A model generated the notes under the pieces. It made no database searches, was not told where the DNA came from, and saw only the letters and a list, made by a program, of their open reading frames with translations. From Mycoplasmatota bacterium (GTDB lineage Bacteria; Bacillota_I; Bacilli_A; Izemoplasmatales; Hujiaoplasmataceae), in assembly GCA_018622675.1 (NCBI GenBank), contig CP076020.1:1116001-1180000 (forward strand): DNA of 64,000 nucleotides. The letters run 5' to 3'. Made by a program: the position numbers and the translations under genes. The first letter of the stretch is position 1. Each line of letters opens with the position of its first letter. Positions 55,086 to 63,877 of this stretch are shown here, piece after piece.

Positions 55086-56561
55086 GGTTCTATAATTTTC
55101 TTAGGGGTGTTAATAAAAAGATGTTTATAAATTAAAAGTGCATGAATAGGAATCATCCTTTATAATTAAGTTACCTACAACCAATCGAAAGGGGTCCTAT
55201 TCATGCATGAACATTATATCAGTAAATTATTTAATTTGAAAGATGAAGATATTATTATTAAAGATATTTCTATAGAAAGAGGGACTAAGTATATTAAATT
55301 AGAACTTCCTATTAGAGAACATGTCTGTCCTCACTGTGGTTGTTTAACCAAGAGGGTTCATGATTACAGGATAAGAAAGATAAAACATCAATTTGATTTA
55401 GGATATAAAGTGATACTTCTATATAGGCGGCGAAGATATTTATGTAAAGATTGTCATAAACGTTTTCCTGAAGAGAATCAATTTGTAAGAAAATATCATA
55501 AGATAAGTAATTATACGAAACAACTAATTATCAAAGAATATGGATTTAAACAATCAATCACAGATGTTGGTAGACATTTAAATATATCATTTCACACAGT
55601 TATGAGACACATTAAAACTCATATTAGACCTAGGAGGCAAGTTTTACCTGAAGTCTTGAGTATAGATGAGTTTAAAAATTTATCTCATGGCTATGGTAAA
55701 TATGCTTTTCTTATGACTGATCCAGTCAATAAAAAACTGATTGACGTTTTCCCTAACAGAAGAAAACATAACCTAGAGTATTACTTCTCCCATATTGACA
55801 AAAAAGAGCGAGATAAGGTCAAATGCATCATATCAGACTTATGGGATCCTTATAGACAACTGGTTCACAAATACTTTCCTAAGGCCAAATTAATCGCTGA
55901 TAAGTATCATTTTATTAGACAGATGTATTGGGCCGTTCAAGATGTTAGATTAAGGGTTATGAAGAAATATCGAAAAGGTACTTATGAATATCATTATTTA
56001 AAGAAATATTGGAAACATATATTGGCTTATACTTATAATCTTTCAACCAAGCATTTTAAAGATTATAAGCTTGGTTATCACATTACAGCGAGAGAGATTA
56101 TTGATAAAGTAAGACACTTTGATCTAGATATGAAAAAGGCGATTGATTTAAAGGATTCCTTCTATGAAATGATGCATAGCACATCTTATTATGAAGCTAG
56201 AGATGTAATAAATCAATTTATAGATGACTTATATCAAACAAAGTTACCTGAATTCAAAACAGTCGCTAGGACTTATAAAAACTGGAAAGAAGAAATTATT
56301 AATTCATTTATTACCTATGACAAAAAACAATTAACCAATGGCTTTATTGAAGGTTTGAACAATAAAATCAAAGTGATTAAACGCATAGCCTTTGGCTATA
56401 GAAACTTTGATCACTTTAGATTAAGAATATTTGCATTAACTCATAATGATTGCCCTATTACTTCACTTTAAAACAAAAAGAAAAAGACGATACTTCAAAC
56501 GAAATATCATCTTTAAATTCTTTTCTTAAACATCAAAGACCCCTATCCTTGACATTCAACC
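55086..56561 (+). mobile_element. ISL3-family insertion sequence, copy 2 (1476 bp)
   Basis: Same ends and length as copy 1 at 36446-37921, in the same orientation 18640 bases downstream. The only differences I found are two bases in the leader (AA here, TC in copy 1). Its own 8-bp duplication shows an independent insertion. Confidence 0.95.
55203..56471 (+). CDS. ISL3 family transposase (copy 2)
   Basis: A 422-residue protein identical to that of copy 1, with the same zinc-binding cysteines and DDE residues. Identity implies recent transposition or gene conversion. Confidence 0.96.
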   Translation: MHEHYISKLFNLKDEDIIIKDISIERGTKYIKLELPIREHVCPHCGCLTKRVHDYRIRKIKHQFDLGYKVILLYRRRRYLCKDCHKRFPEENQFVRKYHKISNYTKQLIIKEYGFKQSITDVGRHLNISFHTVMRHIKTHIRPRRQVLPEVLSIDEFKNLSHGYGKYAFLMTDPVNKKLIDVFPNRRKHNLEYYFSHIDKKERDKVKCIISDLWDPYRQLVHKYFPKAKLIADKYHFIRQMYWAVQDVRLRVMKKYRKGTYEYHYLKKYWKHILAYTYNLSTKHFKDYKLGYHITAREIIDKVRHFDLDMKKAIDLKDSFYEMMHSTSYYEARDVINQFIDDLYQTKLPEFKTVARTYKNWKEEIINSFITYDKKQLTNGFIEGLNNKIKVIKRIAFGYRNFDHFRLRIFALTHNDCPITSL

Positions 56562-56569
56562 TTTATTAA
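56562..56569. repeat. Target-site duplication, right copy (ISL3 copy 2)
   Basis: TTTATTAA directly after the element. Confidence 0.9.
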
Positions 56570-56662
56570 AATGGGTATGATTCCCAAAATAAGTGTTGGA
56601 AATACCCTATACAGTCCATTTGTGTTGTCATTACTAAGTTTATGCCGATTTTAAGGGTTAAC

Positions 56663-56699
56663 GACCTAAGTTTACTATGGTGTCAGACCTAAGTTTACT
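56663..56699. repeat. Tandem GACCTAAGTTTACT repeat
   Basis: The 14-mer occurs at 56663-56676 and 56686-56699. The second copy is preceded by TGTCA, and TGTCAGACCTAA recurs at 57913-57924. It resembles the repeated ends of some insertion sequences, but no transposase is beside it. Confidence 0.5.
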
Positions 56700-56793
56700 T
56701 TCTTATACGCAATTAAGAAAAAATATAAAATCTAGCTTCTATAGTATTAATTCTTCAAAACAAACACTTTAATCAGTCTCACATTAAATCATA

Positions 56794-57684
56794 TTAATCT
56801 TTGGAAAAGCAATCAGTATGTTCTTGTTCGAAATCAATTTCAATAGTAACATGCTCAAAATCTTGCTTCTTCGTAATCATATGAGCTTCACGTTTTATTC
56901 TGTTAATATCTTTCAAATCAGAAGATGACTTAATGATAAGGTGTGTTGTTAAAACGTGATGTTCACTATCTAAAGACCAAACATGAGTGTGTTGAACATC
57001 TTGTACATTTTTAATGTCTTTGAACATCTCATCAAGTTTATTAATGTTGATATCTTCTGGTACAGCTTGTAAAAAAAGTAAAATCGTTTTTCTAAAGTTA
57101 ATAAAGACATTATATAAAATGTATACCGTGAATACAATAGCGAGAATAGGGTCCAATATATGGATATCTTTGACAAACATTATCAGTCCAACAATAAGTA
57201 CACCAATCCATCCAAGAACATCTTCGAGCAAGTGCCAACTTATTACTTTTTCATTTAACGTTTTTCCTTTTTTAGTTTTCAATACTGCAAAACCATTTAC
57301 CATAATCCCAATGATAGCAAACCCTATCATTCCCTTTGCATTCGCATGTACAGGATCAAGTAATCTAGGAACAGCATTCCATAAGACAATAAAAGAGCCA
57401 ACAATCAAAACAATTGTATTAATCAATGCAGCTAAAAGAGAATATCTTTTATAACCATAAGTGAATTGCTCATTATGATCTTTTTGAGATAATTTACCAA
57501 ATACCCATGCTAACCCCAAAGATATGCTGTCGCCTAAATCATGAAGGGCATCTGATAAGATTGCCATACTATTAAATAATATACCACCAATCAATTCAAG
57601 TACTGTGAAAAAGAAATTTAACAAAAAGGCAACTTTGATATTAGAAACACTATGATTGTGACTATGCGATGATTTCTCTTTCAT
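56794..57684 (-). CDS. Cation diffusion facilitator (Zn/Cd-type exporter)
   Basis: The protein has 296 residues with six helices and a histidine-rich N terminus (HSHNHS). CDF metal-site motifs are SDALHDLGDS in TM2 and SWHLLEDVLGW in TM5 (HxxxD pairs). The cytoplasmic C-terminal domain is about 205-296, with further histidines (HTHVW, EHHVLTTHL). It exports Zn2+ or similar ions in exchange for protons. GAGGG precedes the ATG. It stands apart from the ATPase operon but reads the same way. Confidence 0.93.
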   Translation of the reverse strand: MKEKSSHSHNHSVSNIKVAFLLNFFFTVLELIGGILFNSMAILSDALHDLGDSISLGLAWVFGKLSQKDHNEQFTYGYKRYSLLAALINTIVLIVGSFIVLWNAVPRLLDPVHANAKGMIGFAIIGIMVNGFAVLKTKKGKTLNEKVISWHLLEDVLGWIGVLIVGLIMFVKDIHILDPILAIVFTVYILYNVFINFRKTILLFLQAVPEDININKLDEMFKDIKNVQDVQHTHVWSLDSEHHVLTTHLIIKSSSDLKDINRIKREAHMITKKQDFEHVTIEIDFEQEHTDCFSKD

Positions 57685-57902
57685 AAACTAACCCTCTCTA
57701 TTCTTTTGGCATCTCATTATTGCATTATGAGACGTCTTAATTTTATAAATTAATTAATATGTTATTTGTCTAAAATAATTTCATATCTTTGTTGCATACA
57801 CAAATGCATCATCATACGTATCCTAATTTTATCACAGTCAGCATTATCCCTCAATCAAAAGATTGAAAGTATCCAAATAATTTAGCGGTTTTATAAAAAA
57901 AA

Positions 57903-57936
57903 TTGGAATGGATGTCAGACCTAACAACCATTCCAA
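57903..57936 (-). terminator. Terminator of the ATPase-thioredoxin operon
   Basis: A 9-bp perfect stem (TTGGAATGG / CCATTCCAA) with a 16-base loop, followed by eight Ts on the minus strand. The rest of 57685-57995 holds no gene. Confidence 0.8.
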
Positions 57937-57995
57937 AAAAATTACAATAATATTAAACTTGACAAGTTTTTTGAGAAGAGCGGTCACACTAGAAT

Positions 57996-58454
57996 CTATT
58001 CATATGCAATATTTCCAATAGAAACTGCTTCATAAAAGTTCGTTATTTCAGTTGTCCCAACGAAATAATCTACCAAACTATTGTTTTTATATATTAGCAG
58101 CGTTGGTGTAGAATTTAAACTATTACCATTCAAATTAATATCACTCCGGTTACCTGTAGTTCTTTGAGCATCCATCATGAATAAATCAATTTGCAAGTTA
58201 TTATTTGTTCCAAATTGAAAAGTTTCTTCTTTAATAGATATACATGCTCCACAAGTCTCACTATAAAAGTATACTCCATATAATTCATTTTCTTGTCTGC
58301 TAGCCTCTGAATATTCTATAATCCTTGTAAAATCTGAATAAGAGTCTTTTAATTCTGAATCATTGTTTACAATCACTAAGGTGAGTATTATCAACACAAA
58401 AACTCCTGCAAATCCAATTAATATGTTTCTTATAAAATGATCTTTTTTAGTCAT
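57996..58454 (-). CDS. Membrane-anchored thioredoxin-like protein
   Basis: The protein has 152 residues. A single N-terminal membrane helix (about 9-30, IRNILIGFAGVFVLIILTLVIV) is followed by an extracytoplasmic thioredoxin-fold domain with the CxxC motif CGAC (YFYSETCGACISI) and the cis-Pro region NSTPTLLIYKN. The GGAG for its ATG is inside the end of the ATPase gene, 6 bases away, so the two are coupled. It may handle thiols of metal-exposed surface proteins; that is inference. Confidence 0.82.
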   Translation of the reverse strand: MTKKDHFIRNILIGFAGVFVLIILTLVIVNNDSELKDSYSDFTRIIEYSEASRQENELYGVYFYSETCGACISIKEETFQFGTNNNLQIDLFMMDAQRTTGNRSDINLNGNSLNSTPTLLIYKNNSLVDYFVGTTEITNFYEAVSIGNIAYE

Positions 58455-58459
58455 ATTGT

Positions 58460-60793
58460 TTAAACTCCTTCACTCATAGCGCAACTCTTATGTTCTTGGG
58501 CTAATTTCAGGATTGACTTAATATGATTATCAGCAATTTTAAATTTTGTTACGCCATTTTCAGGAATCTTAACTACAATTTTTAAATCTAATAGTTTTTT
58601 TAATTTTTTCATTAAAAATCCTGAAGATTTTTTTAATGTTTCATTTAGTTCGCTTAAAGTGCATTCTTTTTGATAAAGTGTGTCTAACATACTTAGCATA
58701 GTTGCATCACTGAGTACATTGAATAATTGTTCTCTATATTTATTATCAACGTGAGCATTCTTACCAAATATAATACGTAGAGAATTCAAGACTGCAATTA
58801 ATGAGATACCTACATCAGCAAAGATAGCTGCTAACATTGAACTCATACCTAATGAAGCTAAACCAAGTACAATGAATTTTACCCCCAAGGTTAGAACAAT
58901 ATTTTGGATTACAATTCTGCGAGTTTTTGAAGCAATTGAAAATGATTTACTAAGTTTTGTTAAATCATTATCCATAATTATGATGTCTGCGACATCTATG
59001 GCTAACTCTGATCCTTCACCCATAGCTACACCGATATCAGCCTGTTTTAATAGAGGCGCATCGTTGATTCCATCGCCGACAAACATTTTATACCCATTAG
59101 AAGATATATTTTCAAATTTTGAAATCTTTTCTTGTGGTAGTAATGAACTGTAATATGACATTCCTCCAAGTTCATTGGACACACTTTTTGCTGTTGATTC
59201 ATTGTCACCTGTTAACATCGTAAAATTCAGATTTGAATGATTGTTAAAAAATAAGTAAGAACTATCTTTAATTTCGTCTTTGATGGTTAAATTTCCTATA
59301 TACTTATTGTTCTTTGCCACATATATAATTGTTCCTATTTCATTTGAACTGTCATAATCAATTTGGTTATCATCTAAAAGTTTATGGTTCCCAACTAATA
59401 CAATTTCACCATCAAGTGTTCCTTTTATCCCTTTTCCTGGTACCTCAATAATATCTGCCATTTTGTAGAGGTTATCTTCACTCTTTGCCAACACTGATTT
59501 TGCAATTGGATGAGTTGAATATTTTTCTAAAGAGGCTGCTAATTTCAACGTTTCTTCACTAGTGTATGAATCAACCGCAAAATTTCCTTTGGTGATTGTA
59601 CCAGTTTTATCTAGAGCAACTTGATCAACATGCAAGATCATATCTAAAAATGAACTACCTTTAAACAATATTCCTTCGCGAGCACTCGCTCCTATACCAG
59701 AAAAATATGATAGTGGAACACTCAAAACAAGTGCACATGGACAACTAATTACAAGAAATGTTGCAGCTCTATAAGCATAAATATACATGTTTTCTGGATA
59801 AATAATTGTTGGAATACTAAACATCAAAATAGCTAATATTGTAACTAATGGTGTATAATATTTTGAAAATTTAGTGATAAACTGTTCTGTTTTTGCTTTT
59901 TTGTTCGTTGAATTTTCTATCAGATCAATTATTTTTGCCACAGTGGAATCTTCATATTTTTTTTCTGCAGTGATTTCAACAACTCCTCCAACATTTATGT
60001 TTCCACTAAGTACTTTATCTCCAACTGATACAGAGGAAAGTTTTGATTCACCTGTTAATGCAGACGAATTCAAATCTGTATCACCCTTAGACACTATTCC
60101 ATCCACAGGAATTTTCTCTCCATTTTTCACTACAATAATATCTCCAACTTGTACTTCATTTGGATCTTTTAAAAGAATTTTATCTTGGTATTTCACGTTT
60201 GCATAATCTACTTTTAAATCCATCAGACCTTTAATTTCATTTTTAGAGGATTTTACCGCATAATTTTGTAAATATTCACCAAAACTATAAAATATTACCA
60301 CAAGCAATGCTTCTAAATACTCACCTAGTAACATTGCTGCAATCGTCGCAATTACCATTAATGTATTTTCATTGAAGAAATCTTTTCTTCGTAATCCTTT
60401 TATAGTTTTCACTATAATATTCTTCGCTACTAGAAAATAACTAATGTAAGTTCCAATAAGCAAATATATTCCACTTATTGGAAAAATATAGTTAATTAAG
60501 ACATAAAGTACCAACCCAATGAAAAAGGTACTGTAATATCTGTGTTTCTTGTTCTCACTGGGACCTTCGTGTGGTAAATATGTATCTACACCAGTTTCGA
60601 TTGAATTAACAATTTTTCTTATTTCTATTACTTCTTTATTTTCAACAAAGTCATCCTTTGTTTCTAATAGCATAATTTGATTTGTAAAATTGAATGTTGC
60701 GTTATGAATATTTTCTCTTTTCATTAATGCATCTTCAATTTTACCCGCGCATCCACTACAAGTTAGGTTCTCCATTTTGATTTTCTTTATCAT
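58460..60793 (-). CDS. P1B-type Zn/Cd/Pb ATPase with C-terminal ArsR-like winged helix
   Basis: The protein has 777 residues. The N-terminal HMA domain has C12 and C15 (TCSGCAG). Then come the actuator loop LTGES (about 247-251), the CPC motif (351-353), the phosphorylation site DKTGT (395-399), TGDNESTAKS and GDGINDAPLLK. Lys in LGVKFIVLG and Asp in FADVGISLIAVLNSLR are those of the P1B-2 Zn/Cd/Pb group. After the last helix, residues about 690-777 form a winged-helix domain (LSDATMLSMLDTL, SELNETLKKSSGFLMKKLKKLLDL) like ArsR/SmtB repressors. AGGAGG precedes the ATG. It is first in the operon, divergent from the two-component genes. Confidence 0.92.
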   Translation of the reverse strand: MIKKIKMENLTCSGCAGKIEDALMKRENIHNATFNFTNQIMLLETKDDFVENKEVIEIRKIVNSIETGVDTYLPHEGPSENKKHRYYSTFFIGLVLYVLINYIFPISGIYLLIGTYISYFLVAKNIIVKTIKGLRRKDFFNENTLMVIATIAAMLLGEYLEALLVVIFYSFGEYLQNYAVKSSKNEIKGLMDLKVDYANVKYQDKILLKDPNEVQVGDIIVVKNGEKIPVDGIVSKGDTDLNSSALTGESKLSSVSVGDKVLSGNINVGGVVEITAEKKYEDSTVAKIIDLIENSTNKKAKTEQFITKFSKYYTPLVTILAILMFSIPTIIYPENMYIYAYRAATFLVISCPCALVLSVPLSYFSGIGASAREGILFKGSSFLDMILHVDQVALDKTGTITKGNFAVDSYTSEETLKLAASLEKYSTHPIAKSVLAKSEDNLYKMADIIEVPGKGIKGTLDGEIVLVGNHKLLDDNQIDYDSSNEIGTIIYVAKNNKYIGNLTIKDEIKDSSYLFFNNHSNLNFTMLTGDNESTAKSVSNELGGMSYYSSLLPQEKISKFENISSNGYKMFVGDGINDAPLLKQADIGVAMGEGSELAIDVADIIIMDNDLTKLSKSFSIASKTRRIVIQNIVLTLGVKFIVLGLASLGMSSMLAAIFADVGISLIAVLNSLRIIFGKNAHVDNKYREQLFNVLSDATMLSMLDTLYQKECTLSELNETLKKSSGFLMKKLKKLLDLKIVVKIPENGVTKFKIADNHIKSILKLAQEHKSCAMSEGV

Positions 60794-60916
60794 TTTTTTT
60801 ATCCTCCTATGATGAATTAAGTTTTTATGATAATATGTATATGAACTTTAAGTCACATGTATTATATTTTTCAAATGTGTGTCAAATATGTGTAAAACAT
60901 ATATTAGGAGGAAATG

Positions 60917-61597
60917 ATGAATATATTAGTTGTTGAAGACAATCTTGAAATTAACAAAATAATTACAAAAATGCTTCAATCAGAAGGGTACAATGTCACC
61001 TCTTGCACAAATGCTTTTGATGCATTGAAATCTTTTTCTAAAAACGATTACTTTTGTGTTATCACTGATTTGATGATGCCTATTATGTCTGGAGAAGAGT
61101 TGATTGAAAAACTACGACCAAATTATCTTGGCTTAATCATTGCAGTGACCGCAAAAACAGGAATTGATGATAAACTATATACACTATCAATAGGTGCAGA
61201 CGATTATATTATTAAGCCATTTAATAGAAATGAAATTTTATTCAAAATCAAAAATTACTACAATAAATTTATACAAACAAGGAAAAATATATCATTTAAT
61301 AATGGAGAACTTATTTTCAACTTTAATGATAACCAACTTATTGTTTGTAATAATATTGTAGAGCTTACTGCAATTGAATTTTTGATAGTAAAATTTTTTG
61401 TTCAAAATGTGAATCAAGTTCTCTCAAGGGATCAAATTATGAAAAACGTTTATTATGAAGACTTCAACGTTTTTGATCGAGCAATAGATGGTCATATCAA
61501 AAATATACGAAAAAAAATTGCTGATTTTGTATCAAAAAAATACATCCATACGGTTTACGGATTAGGTTATAAGTTTGTAGGTGAAATCGATGCATAG
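60917..61597 (+). CDS. OmpR-family response regulator
   Basis: The protein has 226 residues from ATG 60917 (AGGAGG 5 bases upstream; the ATG at 60914 is only 2 bases away). The receiver domain has acidic residues in VVEDN, phospho-acceptor D51 (VITDLMMP), Thr in AVTAKTG and Lys in IIKPF. The C-terminal winged helix (about 130-226) contains ELTAIEFLIVKFF, RDQIMKNVY and the RAIDGHIKNIRKKI recognition region. It overlaps the kinase gene by 8 bases and is divergent from the ATPase gene, which it may control. Confidence 0.93.
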   Translation: MNILVVEDNLEINKIITKMLQSEGYNVTSCTNAFDALKSFSKNDYFCVITDLMMPIMSGEELIEKLRPNYLGLIIAVTAKTGIDDKLYTLSIGADDYIIKPFNRNEILFKIKNYYNKFIQTRKNISFNNGELIFNFNDNQLIVCNNIVELTAIEFLIVKFFVQNVNQVLSRDQIMKNVYYEDFNVFDRAIDGHIKNIRKKIADFVSKKYIHTVYGLGYKFVGEIDA

Positions 61598-62825
61598 TTT
61601 ATTCTTGTTATCAAGAAAACGCATTCTGTTTCTATATTTTGCTATTTTTATTCTAGTAATCATTGGAGTAAATATCGGAACAAGAATTGTAAATAATTAT
61701 TACCGAGATGAAATAATCGAACAAGAAAATGTAGAGTTTATGGAAATGTTTTTTCATATGATGTCATATAGTGATGAGGAAACCGCAATTGAATCTGCTA
61801 TTCACTTTAGCCATATTAATAATACAACATATAGAATCTTAAAAAATGGTGACCTATTTATCGAGTCTACAACAACCCCCTCTGATTTCAAATCATACTA
61901 TAACTTAGTAAATGGAGATGAATATGTCTTTGAAATTGACAATAGCAATAATACCTCGACGATAATCAGGGAAAATGAAGTCTTTATTATTAATATCATT
62001 GTTTTTACAGCATTATCACTTGTCGCTTTATATTATATATATAGTCGCAGACAAAGAGAAGTGAGGACGGTTCATGACATAAAACTCATACAAAAGCTTT
62101 TAGAAAACCATGAAGAGTGCAATCATCAATTTAAGTTCCACGAGTTTCATCAAATATATCATGATGTTTTGCAAAACTTGAATACAATTGACCTACTTAT
62201 GGAAAAAAGAATTGATAATTTAAATGCCTTAATTCATGATCTCAAAACTCCTTTAACCATATTAAAACACCATCTTCAAGAAGATGAAAATATTACTAAA
62301 AATAAGCAAGCAATAATAAGTTCATTGAATGATTTAACAACGATAGCCTCAGATTTAATTGCTGAGAAATTTCATGGCGTACACATTAAAATCAATGCCT
62401 CTAAACTTATATCCAATGAAATTGAAAAGTATATCCAAACTTTTCGAACGAAAAACATCAAACTTGATATTGATATCGCTTTAAACTTATATATAAAATT
62501 TAATAAAAGAGACTTAATTAGAGTCCTTCAAAATATTTTAACAAATGCCTATTACTATTCTTATGATGATTCAGTTGTTACAATTTCATTACAAAAACAA
62601 GAAAATTATGTTAAGCTTCTAATAACCAATATTGGAGACAAAATGGATAAAATGCAAATTGCTAACATCTTTAATAAAGATACTAGCACTAGGCAAGATA
62701 AACAAAAAAATGGTCTTGGCTTGCATGTAACCAAGTTACTTTTAGAAGATGCAAATGCAAATATTACAGTTTCAAGTGATGATTCCGGAAATCACTTCCA
62801 TATTAATTTCCCTTCTCTTGATTAA
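61590..62825 (+). CDS. Sensor histidine kinase
   Basis: The protein has 411 residues from ATG 61590, inside the end of the response regulator (ATGCATAG). TM1 is about 11-30 and TM2 about 131-151, with a sensor loop of some 100 residues outside. The phospho-acceptor is H216 (LNALIHDLKTPLTILKHHL). N box NILTNAYYYS and G box NGLGLHVTKLLLED complete the ATPase domain. It senses an unknown signal; metal stress is inferred from the neighbouring ATPase. Confidence 0.92.
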   Translation: MHSLFLLSRKRILFLYFAIFILVIIGVNIGTRIVNNYYRDEIIEQENVEFMEMFFHMMSYSDEETAIESAIHFSHINNTTYRILKNGDLFIESTTTPSDFKSYYNLVNGDEYVFEIDNSNNTSTIIRENEVFIINIIVFTALSLVALYYIYSRRQREVRTVHDIKLIQKLLENHEECNHQFKFHEFHQIYHDVLQNLNTIDLLMEKRIDNLNALIHDLKTPLTILKHHLQEDENITKNKQAIISSLNDLTTIASDLIAEKFHGVHIKINASKLISNEIEKYIQTFRTKNIKLDIDIALNLYIKFNKRDLIRVLQNILTNAYYYSYDDSVVTISLQKQENYVKLLITNIGDKMDKMQIANIFNKDTSTRQDKQKNGLGLHVTKLLLEDANANITVSSDDSGNHFHINFPSLD

Positions 62826-62850
62826 ATTACATAAAATTTTGAAACATTTC

Positions 62851-63450
62851 ACAATAAATACATCAAACAAACACAAAAAAGTATGTGAAAATGATACAAT
62901 CTTTGCGGATACATTTGATACCATTTTACTAAAACACATTAACCATATTATTAAGGATAATAACAAGTTTATAAATACCCTTTCTAAGGCACTTACTGAA
63001 CATCCATCAATCATTGAACTAACTTTAAACTTGAATGCGACACAAGCAAAAATAAAGGCCATTGACTCAAAACTTGGAACACTAATCACATCAGATAGTG
63101 AACTAGATAAACTCGTGAAAAATGAACTTATCAAATCTAAAAATGGATTGCAATCAGAATATATAACATACAAGAATAAGATATTAACATCCCACAATAT
63201 TTCTAACATTATTCGAACAGTTAAATTGCTTTTAAAACCTTATGATGAACCAATAAAGTCCATAAACGATTTTCCATTTAATGAACTATTTACAAAAGTC
63301 ATCGTTCATAGTAGACACGAGATTGAGTTTGTTATTGATATATTTAATTCTGGATCAAGTGAACCTATGTATGCTTTTAGAAGAATGTCGACCCCGTTCA
63401 TGATTAGAAAAACAGAACATGTCACAAAAAGTCGAGTTGTGATTTATTAG
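62851..63450 (+). pseudogene. C-terminal remnant of a large serine recombinase
   Basis: About 200 codons without a catalytic domain. The sequence reads like the end of a serine integrase: a last zinc-ribbon-like Cys (HKKVCENDT), a long coiled-coil (LNLNATQAKIKAIDSKL to EYITYKNKIL), then FNELFTKVIVHSRHEIEFVID, the typical final strand block. The frame continues upstream into the kinase gene without meaning, so I place the start at about 62851 where homology begins. The N-terminal resolvase and DNA-binding parts are missing. Confidence 0.7.
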
Positions 63451-63470
63451 TATACCCGAAAGGATATTAT

Positions 63471-63499
63471 TTGGTAATAAAACTAATAAGAAGTATAAT
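63471..63499 (+). promoter_or_regulatory. Promoter of the GDCCVxC gene
   Basis: TTGGTA (63471-63476), 17-base spacer, TATAAT (63494-63499), just upstream of the ribosome binding site GAGGTG. Confidence 0.65.
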
Positions 63500-63520
63500 A
63501 GAGGCAAGAGGTGACAAATT

Positions 63521-63724
63521 ATGGAAACTAAAAGTGTATTAACATGTCCTCATTGTGGATATAAAGAAGAGCTGACTATGCCAACAGAAACATGCCAGTT
63601 TTTTTATACTTGTTCTAACTGTAAAAAAACAATAAGGCCTAAAGATGGAGATTGTTGTGTATTTTGTTCTTATGGAACAAATCCCTGCCCTTCGATTCAA
63701 GAAGCACGTCAGTCAGAGCAATAA
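63521..63724 (+). CDS. GDCCVxC domain small protein
   Basis: The protein has 67 residues. Two cysteine pairs (TCPHCGY and TCSNCKK) form a zinc-ribbon-like part, followed by PKDGDCCVFCSYGTNPCPSIQ, the hallmark GDCCVxC segment. Relatives include selenoproteins and are often encoded beside mercury or other metal resistance genes. The function is not known; a thiol-based metal-binding role is plausible. It is transcribed from its own promoter. Confidence 0.85.
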   Translation: METKSVLTCPHCGYKEELTMPTETCQFFYTCSNCKKTIRPKDGDCCVFCSYGTNPCPSIQEARQSEQ

Positions 63725-63851
63725 CATTTGTATCAATTAACGCTACTAGCGTATTGTAATCATATGTAGATTATGCTATATTTAAAGTGCGACTTAGTCG
63801 CAACTTATCCCTTACATAGCATGTGTGTATTTACACACACATCCCCTTCCT

Positions 63852-63877
63852 AAAGATTGCTGAGAAGCAATCTTTTT
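63852..63877 (+). terminator. Terminator downstream of the GDCCVxC gene
   Basis: A 10-bp perfect stem (AAAGATTGCT / AGCAATCTTT), GAGA loop, then TT. Before it are two more inverted repeats, TGCGACTTAGTCGCA and a TGTGTG...CACACA hairpin near 63805-63840. No gene is seen to the window end. Confidence 0.75.

Noticed and set aside
36446-56561. A 20-kb composite transposon bounded by the two ISL3 copies
   Set aside because: Each copy has its own 8-bp duplication (TCAATTAA and TTTATTAA) and the outer flanks do not match, so the two inserted independently. The inner genes look like ordinary chromosome.
62749-62850. The open frame upstream of the recombinase remnant as part of a real gene
   Set aside because: It overlaps the conserved G-box end of the histidine kinase in another frame and shows no recombinase features before about 62851.
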